Assembly: GCA_028023455.1 (NCBI GenBank)
Contig: JAQFVV010006274.1
Location: forward strand, 3,350,001 to 3,414,000
Direction: 5' to 3'
Origin: Epiperipatus broadwayi
Taxonomy: Eukaryota; Onychophora; Udeonychophora; Euonychophora; Peripatidae
Length of the DNA stretch: 64,000 nucleotides
The notes under the pieces were generated by a model that was not told where the DNA came from, searched no databases, and saw only the letters and a program-made list of their open reading frames with translations. Position numbers and translations under genes: made by a program. This document shows, one piece after another, positions 1 to 12,420 of this stretch; the first letter of the stretch is position 1; every line of letters begins with the position of its first letter.

Positions 1-659
1 ATAGTTAATCAGATTATACCCCATTTTAAAAAAAATACGGGTCTTTTTACTTTTAGAAAGGATCATACTCCTGAGAATAAATTTGGATATGAAGAAAAAT
101 TGAAAAAGGGAAGTAGACTTGTATAATCTATGCAAAAAAGTTTATTTAAAAAAAAAAAATCTAAAGCTAAATGAATAGGTAAGCATTCAAAGGATGATAC
201 AGCAGAGTTGGCATATATTTGATTAAAGAGTTGGATTATATTTGATTACCAGAAAGTATATATTTCAAGACAGTACTTAATATTTCACGCAGGAAATGGC
301 AGGAAATGGATCGTGCAGGAAATGGGTCGTTGTCAACAAAAACTATTAAATACAAGATTACTATTTGATATCCCAATTAATATCACTAACCTTAGAAATA
401 TTTCAGTAAATTTAAGTTAAAACTTCCAAATCATCTGATTCTCTACTAAGATCAGCTACACAAACTAGTAGGGACAATATGATAAATGAATTTGTAAAAA
501 AAAAAAAAAAAAACTATTGAAGATAATAAAAGTATCAAAAGTAGTACACAACAGTAGCAATTACAAGAAAAAAATAATATAATTTTTTAAAAAAATGTAC
601 ATTTAAGAGTTCTACAAAGAATTATATAATAATAAAGAATATCAAAATTAAATAACCCT
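1..659. other. AT-rich spacer, no gene recognised
   Basis: Poly-A runs and short frames only. It lies directly upstream of a LINE reverse-transcriptase relic and may contain further decayed LINE sequence, such as the end of an endonuclease domain, but I could not align a specific domain. A short duplicated phrase (AGGAAATGG) occurs around 293-330. Confidence 0.4.
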
Positions 660-1265
660 CCATTTAACATATTGTTTGAAATGCCAAATATTTTAAAAGC
701 AGTGGGTCATGAAGAATGAAAAAAACTCCAGATAATGATATTATTATTCATGTTTTAAAAGATTCAAGTGAGACTAACAAAGAATTTGTGGCAAAACTAT
801 ATACCAAATATTTAAATAATATTGATGTACCAGATGATTAGAAGAATACAGAAATCATATTGATAATTAAGAATGGTAAAAATAAAATATAAAAAATTGC
901 AAATCTATCTATCAGTTCTATATAAGATCATTATTAAAATTATTGCAAATAGTTAGAATTATAGACCAACCAATCAAACAGAAAACAAGCTGGATTTTAA
1001 AATAATTATAGTACAGTACAATCATAATGAATTTTTGCATAGGATTTGTACATTGCAAAAAAGCATTTGACTTCTAAGTACTTTTGCAGTGATTAAAACT
1101 TTAAAACTTCAGGACATATACCTAGGATGATATCAAATTCAGTAAAATATTTGTAAAAGTGTACTTGCAGTGTTTAGATTACATTGTAACACTAAGAAGA
1201 TTAATATCACGATAAATGCTACAAGAGAAAGTACTTGAAGCCTTTATTTATGATTGTTCCCATCC
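660..1265 (+). pseudogene. RTE-like LINE reverse-transcriptase relic
   Basis: Conceptual plus-strand translation with several frame changes gives the order of an APE-type LINE reverse transcriptase. First comes a short ILKAVGH / K-TPDNDI-I-VLK segment near 690-760. Then comes a VPDD-KNTEIILI segment (about 828-870), in which the usual tryptophan codon is now TAG. A stretch like the NRPI-LL-YKI region follows at 895-960, then QAGF (about 985-1000). The KKAF catalytic-region equivalent lies near 1050-1070, and a segment like ISPKLFTAV is not reached. The element is truncated on both sides, with stops and frameshifts throughout, so it is dead. The segment order and spacing match the better preserved copy at 35.4-38.1 kb, which supports an RTE/BovB-like assignment. 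Clade placement is inference. Confidence 0.72.
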
Positions 1266-2579
1266 CTAGACCATTTACGAGCTATGGCTCTCTTCAGTGA
1301 GGTGCTAGGACAAGAAGATTAATATTATTAAGAGTGTATAATACAATGATTCTATATCTCTAAAACTTTTTATAGTAGATTGTCAATAAGTTTTTTATTA
1401 GTTAAAATGACAAACAGAGAGAACAAGAATTAAATTTTACTAACAATAATAATAAAGGTCATTACTTTATGATCTAATCAAATTATCCCAACCTATTTCA
1501 TGCAAACTGACTATTCATATATACATTACAGGTAAATGGATACCAATCAATTACTTAAGTGATCTATAATGCTTAATGATAAATCAGATTAATATTGGTA
1601 CATTATAATAATATAGGGTAACTTTCACTATTCAGAAAACAGGTGTCATATATCTATTTTAAAAAATGATTTTTCATTTGGGAAATCATGTAACATTTGT
1701 GTACCAATAATGACAGAATTGAGCTGCAATACGGGGTTCTTTAGGTTTTGAATAAATGTCCTCTTAATATATTATAGTATTTTATATTTAGTGCTACATT
1801 ATAATTAGGCTTAGGATTTTTTAGGGAGGATAATCCATAATCCATTCAATTATCTATCCAATATTGATTGATAAATGAGTATCTAGCTAATCTTATTTGG
1901 AAATTAAAGATACAAAACGATCAATCCCTCACTATCTAGCATTTAGTAAGCTGATGAGTAACACCACCACCCCCCATCCCTCTTTAAAACGTTCTTGAAA
2001 AAACTTCTGTCAACAAAGGATTAGTTAAAGATAATTATGCCTTTTACATTATTAAGATGTTTACAGTACAACTACAAGTTTTTTTAAAAAAAAAGCTTAA
2101 TACTTGTAGGAATAATTAAGTATAAATGAATATACTCTATATTCATACAGATATAAATCCGACAAATATGTGTTATTTTATATTTAATTCATTGAGAATT
2201 GATTATAAATAACTTTGATTAATTATTTTCAAACTAAACAGGTAATAAATTGATGAACAGTGCTCAATTAAAAAATAAATATTTATATAATAAACAACTA
2301 GTTGGATTAATAAATACGAGGACTTAGCATCATTATAATTTAAAGTTAATAAAAAAAATAACGGCACCTTTAAATGATAGCAGACATGATGATACCGAAT
2401 TTGGAATGAGATATAAATAAACAAATGGTTTGTCATAATCTACCGCAACATGTTCATTCGTCACTAATTTAATTTTACTTAATTCGAAAATGAAATTATA
2501 ATATTGTGCTCGTTTTTTTTTAAAGGAAGAAAAATCTTCATTTAGATTAGAGAAGGTTAGAGAAGTGGGTAATAAAACA
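1266..2579. other. AT-rich spacer, no gene recognised
   Basis: No domain or structured repeat recognised. A run of C near 1965-1980 (CACCACCCCCC) is the only compositional feature. Short minus-strand frames at 2203-2584 have no family resemblance and overlap one another. Confidence 0.5.
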
Positions 2580-3290
2580 TTCAACTACGCTAATGATTTT
2601 CCATTGAGACTAGCTAACATTTCCGGCTTTAAATAATAAGAATTGCGGGCAGTCAACGCTGATAATTTAAAATATATATCGTGAATGCAGCCTGCCGATG
2701 TGAAAAATACTAGTTTATGAAGCAAAAATATACGCTTTATTTCAAAAAATTTAACGCGTTCTTTATTTCATTTCAATGAGAACATTTTTTTTTTTATAAA
2801 AAAAAAAAAAACTCAAGTTTGCTGTCAACGAGCTCTTGTATGCCTCATTTTCCTCCAAGTATATTCTCATTATTGGCATCACGAATGAGGAGAACCAGCG
2901 CATGCCGAACAACTAGCAAACGCAACAAATTGAGCTATTGTCATTTATGAATGCACCCCCACGCAGGGGGCGTCTCATTAACACAAAAATAATAACAGGC
3001 CACTCTTTGCTTTGTCAGCAGTACCTCGTTATGATTTTGATAGTTCCTAGCGCTTTTCAGCGGCATTTTGACTTATGCAATTCTCCGATAAGGACGTAAT
3101 AAATATTGAACGCTGCCTTGGTCCTATTAAACGGTCTCTGAGAACAATCTTATTCCGCATAGACTGATTGGACGATGACATAGAAGACAGCGGGATGCTG
3201 TTGTGCAGTACCAGAGTCACTGGAATAATAAGTCATCCGAACTTGAGGAGTTCCTACAGGAAGAATTAACACTGTAGATAATATATAATC
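2580..3290. other. Isolated higher-GC island, possible host exon or promoter
   Basis: G+C rises to roughly 40 percent or more here against about a quarter around it, and CpG dinucleotides (ACGCG, GCGC, TCCGATAAGGACG) are frequent. A perfect small hairpin GCCCCCTGCGT-type (CCCCC ACG CAGGGGG) lies at about 2955-2970. At 3179-3277 a plus-strand frame reads with protein-like composition and ends in LEEFLQEELTL then TAG. The same frame extends back to about 3134 if one in-frame TGA at 3176 is ignored. I do not recognise the product. It could be the last exon of a host gene, a decayed transposon end, or a conserved promoter region. The composition contrast is seen; the function is unknown. Confidence 0.4.
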
Positions 3291-5045
3291 AATATTATCA
3301 TTATTATTTTTCTAATGACATACATATAAAAAATCACTTGGGCATATTGTATTCTAATAATTTACCTTCAATGCTTCATATAATGGCAAAATAATCGACA
3401 ATTAATTACGTGCGTGCGTGTATCTTTTATAGCTCGCATCCGTCTTCGGATTCTTTTAATCATTAAAATATTTGATGAGAGCCCTACATGTTCAAAACTA
3501 TAAAACTGATTCATTCGCCGCTTTTTTCATCTTTATTTTATGTTTAATCTTTCCTTTTTTATTACAATTGGATTAAAATAATTTTATGATTATATTGATA
3601 TCTTGCAACACTTTTGTGAAGCTATTACACACACGCATATATATAATATTTAAATTAGATGCCAAACTTTTGGTGCAGTATTGCAAAATCAAAAAGTCTA
3701 ATAGCAATATTAAGTGTTGACCAAATACAAGATAGTCAATCTGAGTCAGAAAATATAATAATAATAATAATAATTCATCGGCTCCCTCTATATATGTGTG
3801 TGCATGCATGCGTGTGTACATAGTCATAAATATTTTAATTATTTGAATTTATACATATGGTTAGATATAATATAATTAATATTATCAATGTAAATATTTA
3901 AATTGATTAGAATCCTGTAGCATCAATTTTTAAGTTTAACTATTCTTCGTAAATAAATAATTCCGTTTTTCATATATCTATTACGTGATGAATACTTTCC
4001 AACAAGGGTATAAATTAATCAATATGTTTGCAATGAGATAATTTGTTTTGAAAAACTGTTTAAATGAAGCATACAATCAATTTTTACTAAAAATTAAAAA
4101 GGTTATAGACTATTTGCTAAGCATATTTACTAAATGTATGGATACCAATGACTTTAATCATTGGTTCAAAATGCATTAACATATATAAAATATGCGTTTT
4201 GTGTTTTAGTAAAAGGGTCGTTTATAAAACAGGTTAATTACTATGAAGACATAGATAACGATTAATCTTAGGCTTAATTTTTTGTAATATTTGCAATATA
4301 TTTTTTATATATGTTTAATTACTGTTTGATATATATATATATGGTTAGATATAACGAAATGATAAGTAGCCTTCAAATACATTTGTTATGATCCTTGGAA
4401 TGTCTGCCTTGGCTTATCACAATTACAATTTAGATATTATAGTATATGAACTACAAATGTCTTAAATTTAGAATAATTAATATTATCAAAGTTAATACTT
4501 AAATTGTTTCCATTAGAATTCTGTGTCATCAATTTTCCAGTCTAATAACGATTAAAATAGCCTTGAACAGATGGATAGCCAAAGTGATTTGACATTACAT
4601 TGACCTATTGAGGTGAACATTCTAGTTGATCAGATAAATTAATTTGCGAACTATTGATTCTTTAGATTTTTCTGTCTATCATAGTTGTTTGAAATTTTCT
4701 AAGTGATTTTTTTTTTCACCTAATAATGCGTATTCTTTTTATATATCATGCAAGCATTTTCATTTTTGTTTTCCTATTCTAAAAAATGGGTTTGTTTTTT
4801 TTTCATTACAATATGTGCATTCTTATAAATAATTTTTCACTATAAAAAGAATAATAGTGTTTATTTTGTATAATAATTTAACAAAGATTCTAAAAACATT
4901 TTTATTATATTAAGCATAATGATAGTATTTCACTTTTAATTTAAACTGTGTTAATATTAAATATACATAAACAAATATTTACGTGCTGATTTATAAAATT
5001 TGGATTTTTTAAACTCATTATAAGTATTTTTGGAAAATGGAAGAA
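3291..5045. other. AT-rich spacer with a degenerate direct repeat
   Basis: No gene recognised. A stretch at about 3850-3945 (GGTTAGATATAATATAATTA then TTAATATTATCAATGTAAA and a CATCAATTTT segment) recurs in diverged form at about 4330-4352 and 4466-4545. The second copy is split by roughly 115 bp of different sequence. This suggests an old duplicated repeat, one copy of which received an insertion. Poly-T and (TAA)n runs are present near 3755 and 4700-4800. Confidence 0.45.
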
Positions 5046-5600
5046 TACAGTGTGTTTCAAAAAGATGAACCCAATTTGAAACTACTATACCTCTGCAAGC
5101 ACAAACCAACTATGAATGAAGGTCTTACCATTTGAAAGAGCAGGGTATAAAATTTTAAATGACCTCCGTAGATGCATCTCTGATTTTATAAATAGTCCCT
5201 AGCCTCAAATCATTACTATAAAACCAAGGAATTCTGCAATTCAGCAAAATTCACAACTGTGATACAGTGAACATTTTAATATTGATTCATTACTGGCAAA
5301 GAGCGTTCATCATTAATATTAACAATTTGAGAAAAGATGTTATTTATTTAGATATGGGGAAGAGCATCAAGTGACCACACATTTCAAAGATCATAAAAAG
5401 TATTCAAAAGAGGTTTTTCATAGATTGCACTAGTCCACCTTGTGCCAGCTGAGAACTTGAGATTTCTCATATAATTATCTGGCATATTTTAAGGTAGTGT
5501 TTAATCATGAGACCATACCTGTTGCAATTAGTACAGAATAGAGATGACGAAGGGAAGTGTGTATAATTTAGTGATGTAGTGATATAGAACATGGAGAATG
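5046..5600 (+). mobile_element. Possible DNA-transposon end (low confidence)
   Basis: The stretch beginning CAGTGTGTTTCAAAAAGATG and followed by an ACCCAATTTGAAACTAC segment has the look of a terminal inverted repeat of a mariner-type element widespread in arthropods. The following 450 bases show scattered protein-like segments but no continuous frame. I could not find the matching right end, and no target duplication is visible. The call rests on pattern memory of the terminal sequence. Confidence 0.3.
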
Positions 5601-7893
5601 TTGTATGAAGCCATCATCCTCCATAAGTAGTAAAGTTAATTGTCACAATGTGTAAATATGCAGTTTCTAAGAATTCTAACAAAACTATAAAAAAAATGAG
5701 TATAATTGCCTGAAATTCAACATTTTTTGTGATATTTCTCAAAAGAAAAAAGTTTATAACTGTTTCTTGGGGAGAGGGAATACAGTTATAGAGCAAATTA
5801 AAATGCTTCAAAAATTATTTTTTCATGACTTAATGGCTATTCTGAAACTTCATTTTTTAGCAAAATGGAGTATTGCCACATTGGCATTTACAGGTTCAAT
5901 GTTTTCTAGATGATACATTGCCTTAATATTGTATAGGTCATATAATTACAAACACTTGTAATTTAAACAAAAATACTTACTAAAAATTTTAAGCATTTTA
6001 CAAAATACTGTAATAAGTATAAATGTATTTAAAACACTATTTTATAAATATGTTTTGTTGTATTTTCGAATTTTTAAAAATAAATTTGCAAAGAAATATT
6101 TTAAACACATTATGCTAATACTGAAAATTCTTTTTATGTTTTTGTTAAATTTAAGATTATAATTCACATAAATTTTTTTTTTAGTCCAAAATAGAAAATG
6201 GTATCCACAAACATGCTGTAATTGTATTTCTATCATTTGAAACAATGCAAAAAAAGTTAAAAACAGAAGCTTGAAATTTATGTTTTTTAATTATTTAAAA
6301 AGAAAAAAATATCGTATTTGTATCTAATCATTATAGTTAAAATTAATCACCATTTTATAACCATATGTTTTTGCAAATAGTAGATGTAATAAAAATTAAA
6401 TTGTGTTTGTGAATCAGTGGATTCTGATAGAATGGATACGATGGCCACACTATGTTTCTCAGATGGTTTAAATTTTAACAAAAGCACAACCGAAATTTAA
6501 AGAATTTATAGGAGAGTTTGGAACAAAATTTAATTATGCATTTCTAATAAAATTAAGATATAAAAACGTAATTTTCAATCTTTATTTTTTTTTAAGATAT
6601 TGATTCACAGTTTTAGTTCAGTCACAGTATGCAATATTATTTTACAAAGTAAAAATCTTTCTTCAGTTTCATAAAATATTTAAAAATTCTGAAACATTCA
6701 AAAAGTCATTTGGAGCTATATAAAAGTGTTAAACGTTGCCTTCACAAATTATTAAGCAGAGTCTTTTTCACTCAAGATCAGAATTTATTTAATTTAATTT
6801 ATAATGGTCTAATTCTATAGTGATGTTATTTTATATCAGTGGCTTCCTCCAGAAAAGATTTGTGCTTTTAATAATAATGATTTTTTTTTTTTTTGGTTTC
6901 TAGATTGTCTATTACAATTTTTTTTTTTTAATTTTTTGACTCCATATATGTTTTGCCATACACATTAATACAATGTGATTATCTGAAGTTTTAAATATTT
7001 TTATTAATATTAAGACATAGAATTTGTTCTTTTTGAGTTGAACATTTTTTATTCAGTAGTAGTCCTGTGAAAATCCAAGAAATTATTATTTACTGTGATT
7101 TTAGGAATAACTACTTCATGCACTTAATATGAAAATATTATCAATGCTGATATCAATGCTAAACTGATTATTATGTTTGCTTTTTTTTCTGATGGTTTGA
7201 ATTTATTACTGATTATATTATCTGAGTGTCACCTGTAATGTTGATTATAGAATTATAATCATTCCATGATAAGTCTATTTCAGACTTATTTTTATTATAA
7301 TTATCCAATAATATATCGACATCAATCTCTTTTATCATTATTTCCCATAATGCTAGCTTTAGGTACTATATAAATTAACATCTGATTATCACACACGCCA
7401 ACTAATATTTCATACTTCAAAAAATGCTAAAAAATGTGGATAAAAATGCAAAACTTTAAACTTTAACAAAAACAAATAATTTAATGAAATGGGATCTGAA
7501 TACAGTACAAAATCAGCATTTTTTAAGGAGAATACTGAATAAATCTGTTATCATATGTCATATTCATTTTTACTATACTAATTCTGCAACTAAAATATTC
7601 CTAAATTAACATATTAATATAGAATTTTTTTAATATTCTGTCATTAAGACATTCTATACTAATATATTCATTTTGTATAAAAAAACAAAAAAATGAATTA
7701 TGAGTAAATGCAATCATTTTTTCTCTCCATTCTCTCATAAAAAAGATTTTGAACATATATGATAAAGTATTATGAAGAGAAGAAAAATTAACTATTAGAA
7801 TATTTCAAATATTCACAGAACATTAACTATCAAATGAATAATATAATAAATAAATAAATAATATCTTTAAATATAACTAAAATTAGTAATAAA
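5601..7893. other. AT-rich spacer, no gene recognised
   Basis: Long poly-A and poly-T runs, no recognisable domain on either strand, no clear tandem or inverted structure. Short minus-strand frames at 5614-5811 and 6042-6245 have biased hydrophobic composition expected of random AT-rich DNA. Confidence 0.5.
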
Positions 7894-7980
7894 AAATCAT
7901 AAAACTTTTTTTTTCATATGTCATAGTAAGGCAGTTGTGCTGACCTCTCGACCACCAACACTTGACAAATCATAAAACTT
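7894..7980 (-). mobile_element. Short tRNA-derived SINE, internally deleted, with 14-bp target duplication
   Basis: The insert at 7908-7966 is bounded by perfect 14-bp direct repeats AAATCATAAAACTT at 7894-7907 and 7967-7980. On the minus strand it begins GTGTTGGTGGTCGAGAGGTC, close to the head of the tRNA-like SINE at 30073. It then jumps to CTTACTATGACATATG and a run of eight A residues next to the target duplication. The box B half is missing, so this copy carries an internal deletion. Target duplication plus A tail indicate LINE-type (target-primed) insertion. The tail CTATGACAYATG-A(n) matches the copy near 12950. Confidence 0.8.
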
Positions 7981-8449
7981 GATTAATATAAATAAACATT
8001 CTTATCTAAGTTTTTTAGAGTTTGTATTGTAGTTTCTTCTGGACATTTTCACATGATTCTTTTAAATTTGCAGATTTATTTAAACACTTGTGTGCAAACA
8101 GATGAATGCTTTGAAGATTCAATTATTTTCAGATATTGCTTTTGAATGAATACTTTCCTTCAATTGATATCTTTTTTATTTTTCTTAAGATTATTTCTCT
8201 TTTCAACAGTTAAAATTCTATTAAACTTTAATCATTCCATATTTTGAAGGTAGATAATTTATATTCAGTAAAAGAAATCATAAGAAACAGGTTTAACATC
8301 TAGAGACGACACTTTGGCTTATTTAGCAGGCTATGTTGATTGACTACAAATAGTACAATTGGTTTGACTATTCACTCATATTAGTGATTATAGCTACATA
8401 GTGAAGTTTTTCTATGCAACTATAATATAAGCAACTTCATGTTATACAT
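7981..8449. other. AT-rich spacer, no gene recognised
   Basis: No coding signal or repeat recognised between the SINE and the left end of the hAT element. Confidence 0.5.
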
Positions 8450-10836
8450 CAAGAGTTCTCAAGGTGATTGATATTGACCCCTTGGGATTGATTTGAACTT
8501 TCTAGGGATCGATAGTTTCAATAAAAAAAATGTGGGGGTTGATGACAGAAAAATAGACCCCCTTACTACTGCTATTTGTTTGTTACTTCAAAATATCTAT
8601 GATTCCAATAGATACCTAATTAAGAAATAAAATAATTTTAAAAAAAACATTTTTTTTTTATAAAAATACATTACATACCAAATTTGAGAATGAAAAAGTA
8701 AAATGTGTTATTAAAAGAGTCACATATAATAATGCACAAAAATACATGTAGCACAAACATGTGTTTGCATTGTCTTATCAAATGTATTAAAGCAAGTGCA
8801 AACATAAAAAAACTGTGGCATGTTCACACTTGCTCATGGTGGGATGAGATGATATTTAACGTTAGCAGAATCAGTCAGTCTTGTATGGTGATGCTTTTAT
8901 AAAACACTATAAATTGATTCATTTGATATGACATGTACTCATTTGTGATTTGAACTTTGAATATAATTATTTATTGAGGAACAATACAATGAAAAAGAAA
9001 ATCAGAGGTCATGCTTATTTATTCCAGTTTGAACAAAAATCTTCTGTTTCAAGTAAATACATACTTTATTGTTTCTTTTTTTAAAATCACAGCGGCTGTC
9101 GAAATTTCTCGTTAATAAAAAAATTTATTTTTTATGATAATAATATGATTGAACCAAAAAAGGATTGTCCCATCGTTATCAAACAAACATTTACCAATGT
9201 GTCTCATGTGTGAAAAAGTCTTTAGCAATGACATTATAAAACCATCAAAACTAATAGATCACCTGAACAGAATTCACCCTGACAAAAAAAAAAAAAAGAT
9301 TTGTCATACTTTCAGTCACTTAAAAATAAAACTGTGAAAAGATCTGAGATAGATAACACGTTTATTTTATCATTGAAGCAAAATGATCATGTATTAAGAG
9401 CATCTTAAAACATATCCCTTACTCACCGAGAAGTGTGGCGAGTTGCATACCATAGGGGAGAAACTGATTCTACTGGCCATTACAGAGGTACTGAATTCTG
9501 TACTCTACAAACCTGCACAATATGTTATAAAAAATATTCATTTGAGCAATAACACAGTTCAAAGATATGTCAAAAAAATGAATCACAACTGCTATGAACA
9601 AAATTCGAAGTAATGCTTTGCACCCTAGACTGTTCATTCGATTATGTGAAAAAAGCAATGAAGATTTTTATCTATTGGGTCTCCATATCTAAGTCACTGG
9701 CTTTCAAATGGTTTATGTTAGATAAAGTTTTTGCACTTTTTAAATCTGTTTTAGAGTTTTTGAAAGATGGAGAATTCCAGTTTGAAAATTTTTTTACTTA
9801 AGAGTAAAACAAATATCCCTTATTTAACAGATTTATTTGCCAAATGTAATGATGTTAATTTACAACTTTATGATGACAATTTGAATCTCATCAAAGCAAA
9901 ATCAGTCATATTGGCTTTTGTTGCCAGATTAATGTTTTTAAAACAAAATATTGCAAAGATCTGAGCTTTCGCAGTTCCCCAATTTATTTAAGATAGGCAC
10001 AATCCAAGAAGAAAACATTTTTTCTTGGTCAATCACTTGGAGGCTCTTTACTTTCAAAACTAGATTCAAAGATATTTTACCATTGGAAATACCAAACCTG
10101 ATAATAAACCCATACACTATTAGTGCAGAACTAAATATAATTTTGCAAGATGAACTGATAACTGAAAGAATAAGGATTTCAAGGTACAATTCAAACAGGG
10201 TTATCAAAATTTTTGGCTGCAACAAGATATTCCACTTCTGTATCCGGCTCTATAGACTGTTGTACAAAAGTATTTGCTGGCATTTCCAATATCGTCGTAT
10301 TTGGTAGAGAAAAGACTTCAGCATAGTTTTAAATCTGCTTCAGAACTCGATTGCATATCACTAAACGTGGAGATTTGAGAATGCAACTCACTAATTTAAA
10401 ACCGGACATTGTTGACAGATCACTCGGTATTTTTGTTGATGTTTAATTCTATCTGAATATGTTGGTTTGTTTACTTCATTTTTATGTTTAATAACGTGTT
10501 TTCGATATTTGTACTTATTTGAATTTACATATTTATTTCATAAATATCAAAAATTTAAAAAAAACTCGGCTCGTGTTTTTGGCTTTAATTTTTGTTTGTG
10601 CGTGTTTCGATATTAAATGTTGCATAAGATAATGCTATATTATGCACTCCTTTTACCTTTTTCAATCCTTCATTACAAGCGATCAAAATGAAAAGTTTGA
10701 TATCTAGTGAAATATTTAATATCGGGTATTGTACAAATTTATTAATTTGAGTAAGTAAAGTAAATGACTAGGGGATTGACGGTTTTAAAAGTTTTTAGTA
10801 AAGAGTCCGCAGGCGAAAAAAGTTGCTCAATTGCAG
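8450..10836 (+). mobile_element. Decayed hAT transposon (ZBED/SCAND3-like group)
   Basis: The boundaries are inferred from hAT-like ends. The left end begins CAAGAGTTCTCAAGGTGATT and the right end, read on the minus strand, begins CTGCAATTGAGCAACTTTTT. Both are diverged versions of the CAGnGGTTCTCAACCTTTTT type end common in this group. Subterminal sequence on the left has GACCCCTTGGGATTGATTT and GGGGGTTGATGACAG. On the right is GCAGGCGAAAAAAGTTG. These are characteristic of the group. The proposed 8-bp flanks do not match each other, as expected for an old insertion or misplaced ends. The element encloses the transposase pseudogene at 9149-10446. Confidence 0.62.
9149..10446 (+). pseudogene. 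ZBED-type hAT transposase pseudogene
   Basis: The transposase would bind the element ends and catalyse cut-and-paste transposition through an RNase H-like core. The first frame (9149-9337) is a BED zinc finger: CLMCEKVFSNDIIKPSKLIDHLNRIHPDK, written here as CLMCEKVF, NDIIKPSKL and HLNRIHPDK, with the Cys-x2-Cys and His-x4-His ligands intact. Downstream, after several frameshifts and stops, come ITEVLNSVLY, a segment YLTDLFAKCNDVNLQL-like (9833-9880) and FVARLMFLK. Next are ILPLEIPNLIINPYTIS (about 10072-10125) and FWLQQDIPLLYPALY (about 10213-10257), then GDLR-QLTNLKPDIV ending in TAA near 10444. The last segments are the conserved C-terminal dimerisation region of ZBED5/SCAND3-type proteins. 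The gene is dead. Intact proteins of the group have about 600 residues, so about a third is missing or scrambled. Confidence 0.85.
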
Positions 10837-12159
10837 ATTGGAACTTTGCTTGCTGCTAATTTTATTTGCAATCACAACCCATGTTAATTGAATAGGCAAT
10901 TATTACTTGCCGTAATATCTAACTAACTTTAATATTCAAAATCAGATCTGATATAACCTCTCAATTCATGACACAAATGAAACCAAACACAAATACTTGT
11001 TTGACAATCTCAGATTTATAATTTCATAAATAAATAACTTGTTATATATAATTAATTAACTAAGTGCATATTTTTATATTTTTGTATTCAAGTTTTATTT
11101 TCAACTTCAAATTTATTTCCCAAGCTATTTATCAAATTAACAAAATTTCTAAACAAGTCAATTATCATTTTATCCAACTTTAAAAAAACAATTTAAGTTT
11201 ATACTGTTTCTAAATCAAAACATTTTTCTTATACTACAAATTTTAATTATATTATTTTACATATAATATTTTTAACCACTTTCACATTTATATTTTACAA
11301 ACAATAATAACTATATAAACTCACTCAACTTTGCTGATTGAATGAGAGAGACTGGTTGTTGGGGTGGGGGCCCAGAAACCTAAACCCTGGTTCTTTTGAG
11401 GAGGAGGACTAGGATGAGGGTACTGTGAGGATTGTTGCCAACGTTGATTTTTTCATTCACAAGAAGGAAAAAAAACGTTATTCATAGCGGGTTTAGTTTT
11501 ATTGTTACAAACAATTTTATCCAAGTATTATTCCAAAGTAAACTGCAGTTTGTCCTAATGATTTTAATTCGCCCTATTTAAATTTATTACTTCCAATGTT
11601 GTTATCTCCAAGTGTTTTCCTATTCTTAACTTATCCATCGCAAATTGGATTTCTCAATATTGTACTCCTAAAATGCTACTCATATTTAAACTCTAAACAA
11701 ATAATTCCTAATTGTAACATTCATTTATCTTTAATGGTTAATACACACTCTTTCCACATCCCGTTTCATATGTATCTTTCCTCTTTTACCATGTTGCTCC
11801 TGAATTTCATTTTTACCATTCTTTGCAAGCCTTTTATTTAACTATATTTGTACCTTTTTTTATGTATAAATTTTCATCACTGAGGAAAAAAATATATAAT
11901 TATATAAACTTTAGATATTATTTTATCCTTAATACATGTACAAAGTATTTCACTTTTCTGGTGCATATAGAAATTAATAAAACAACTATGTATTCGATCA
12001 TTATATTTTTAAGCATTCCCTCCCCCTTGTTATTTCTACACAAGAGTAGATTACATAAATCTATTATAATTTTATTAGTATCTCATTTGATTATCCTTAT
12101 TTTAGATTTTATAGAATTTTATCAATAAAATGTTAATTTGTTATGTAAAAAAATTAAAA
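10837..12159. other. AT-rich spacer with one G-rich patch
   Basis: No gene recognised. At about 11340-11440 a purine/G-rich patch (GGTTGTTGGGGTGGGGG, GAGGAGGAGGACTAGGATG) contrasts with the surroundings and could form a G-rich secondary structure. Short plus-strand frames at 11596-12128 are leucine/isoleucine/phenylalanine-rich, consistent with random AT-rich sequence. Confidence 0.45.
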
Positions 12160-12420
12160 TTCAGTAATTGCCTCTAGCCGTGTGTGATAGCAATATCAAT
12201 AGATCACTATATATAAATATATATACATCACATAATATATTTTCGTTTATACGTGTAGAATTTATTAACATATACCCACTTAATATATAATTCAGTAATT
12301 GCTTCTAGCCATATATGATGACAATATGAATAGATCACTATATATAAATATATCACATAACATATTTACATTTATATATATAGAACTTATTAACATAAAC
12401 CCACTTAACATATAATACAG
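12160..12420 (+). repeat. Tandem duplication, two units of about 130 bp
   Basis: Unit one (12160-12290) and unit two (12291-12420) both begin TTCAGTAATTGCYTCTAGCC. Both contain ATAGATCACTATATATAAAT and end in ACCCACTTAAYATATAAT. They differ by scattered substitutions and a small indel. No coding capacity; likely a local satellite seed. Confidence 0.9.

Noticed and set aside
8705-8902. 65-codon plus-strand frame with cysteines inside the hAT element
   Set aside because: It lies in the non-coding left part of the hAT, does not align with transposase, and cysteine spacing fits no zinc-binding motif.
11596-12128. Hydrophobic open frames that could be small membrane proteins
   Set aside because: Composition is what T-rich DNA gives by chance. 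No conserved motif, no splice or promoter context, and neighbouring frames overlap.
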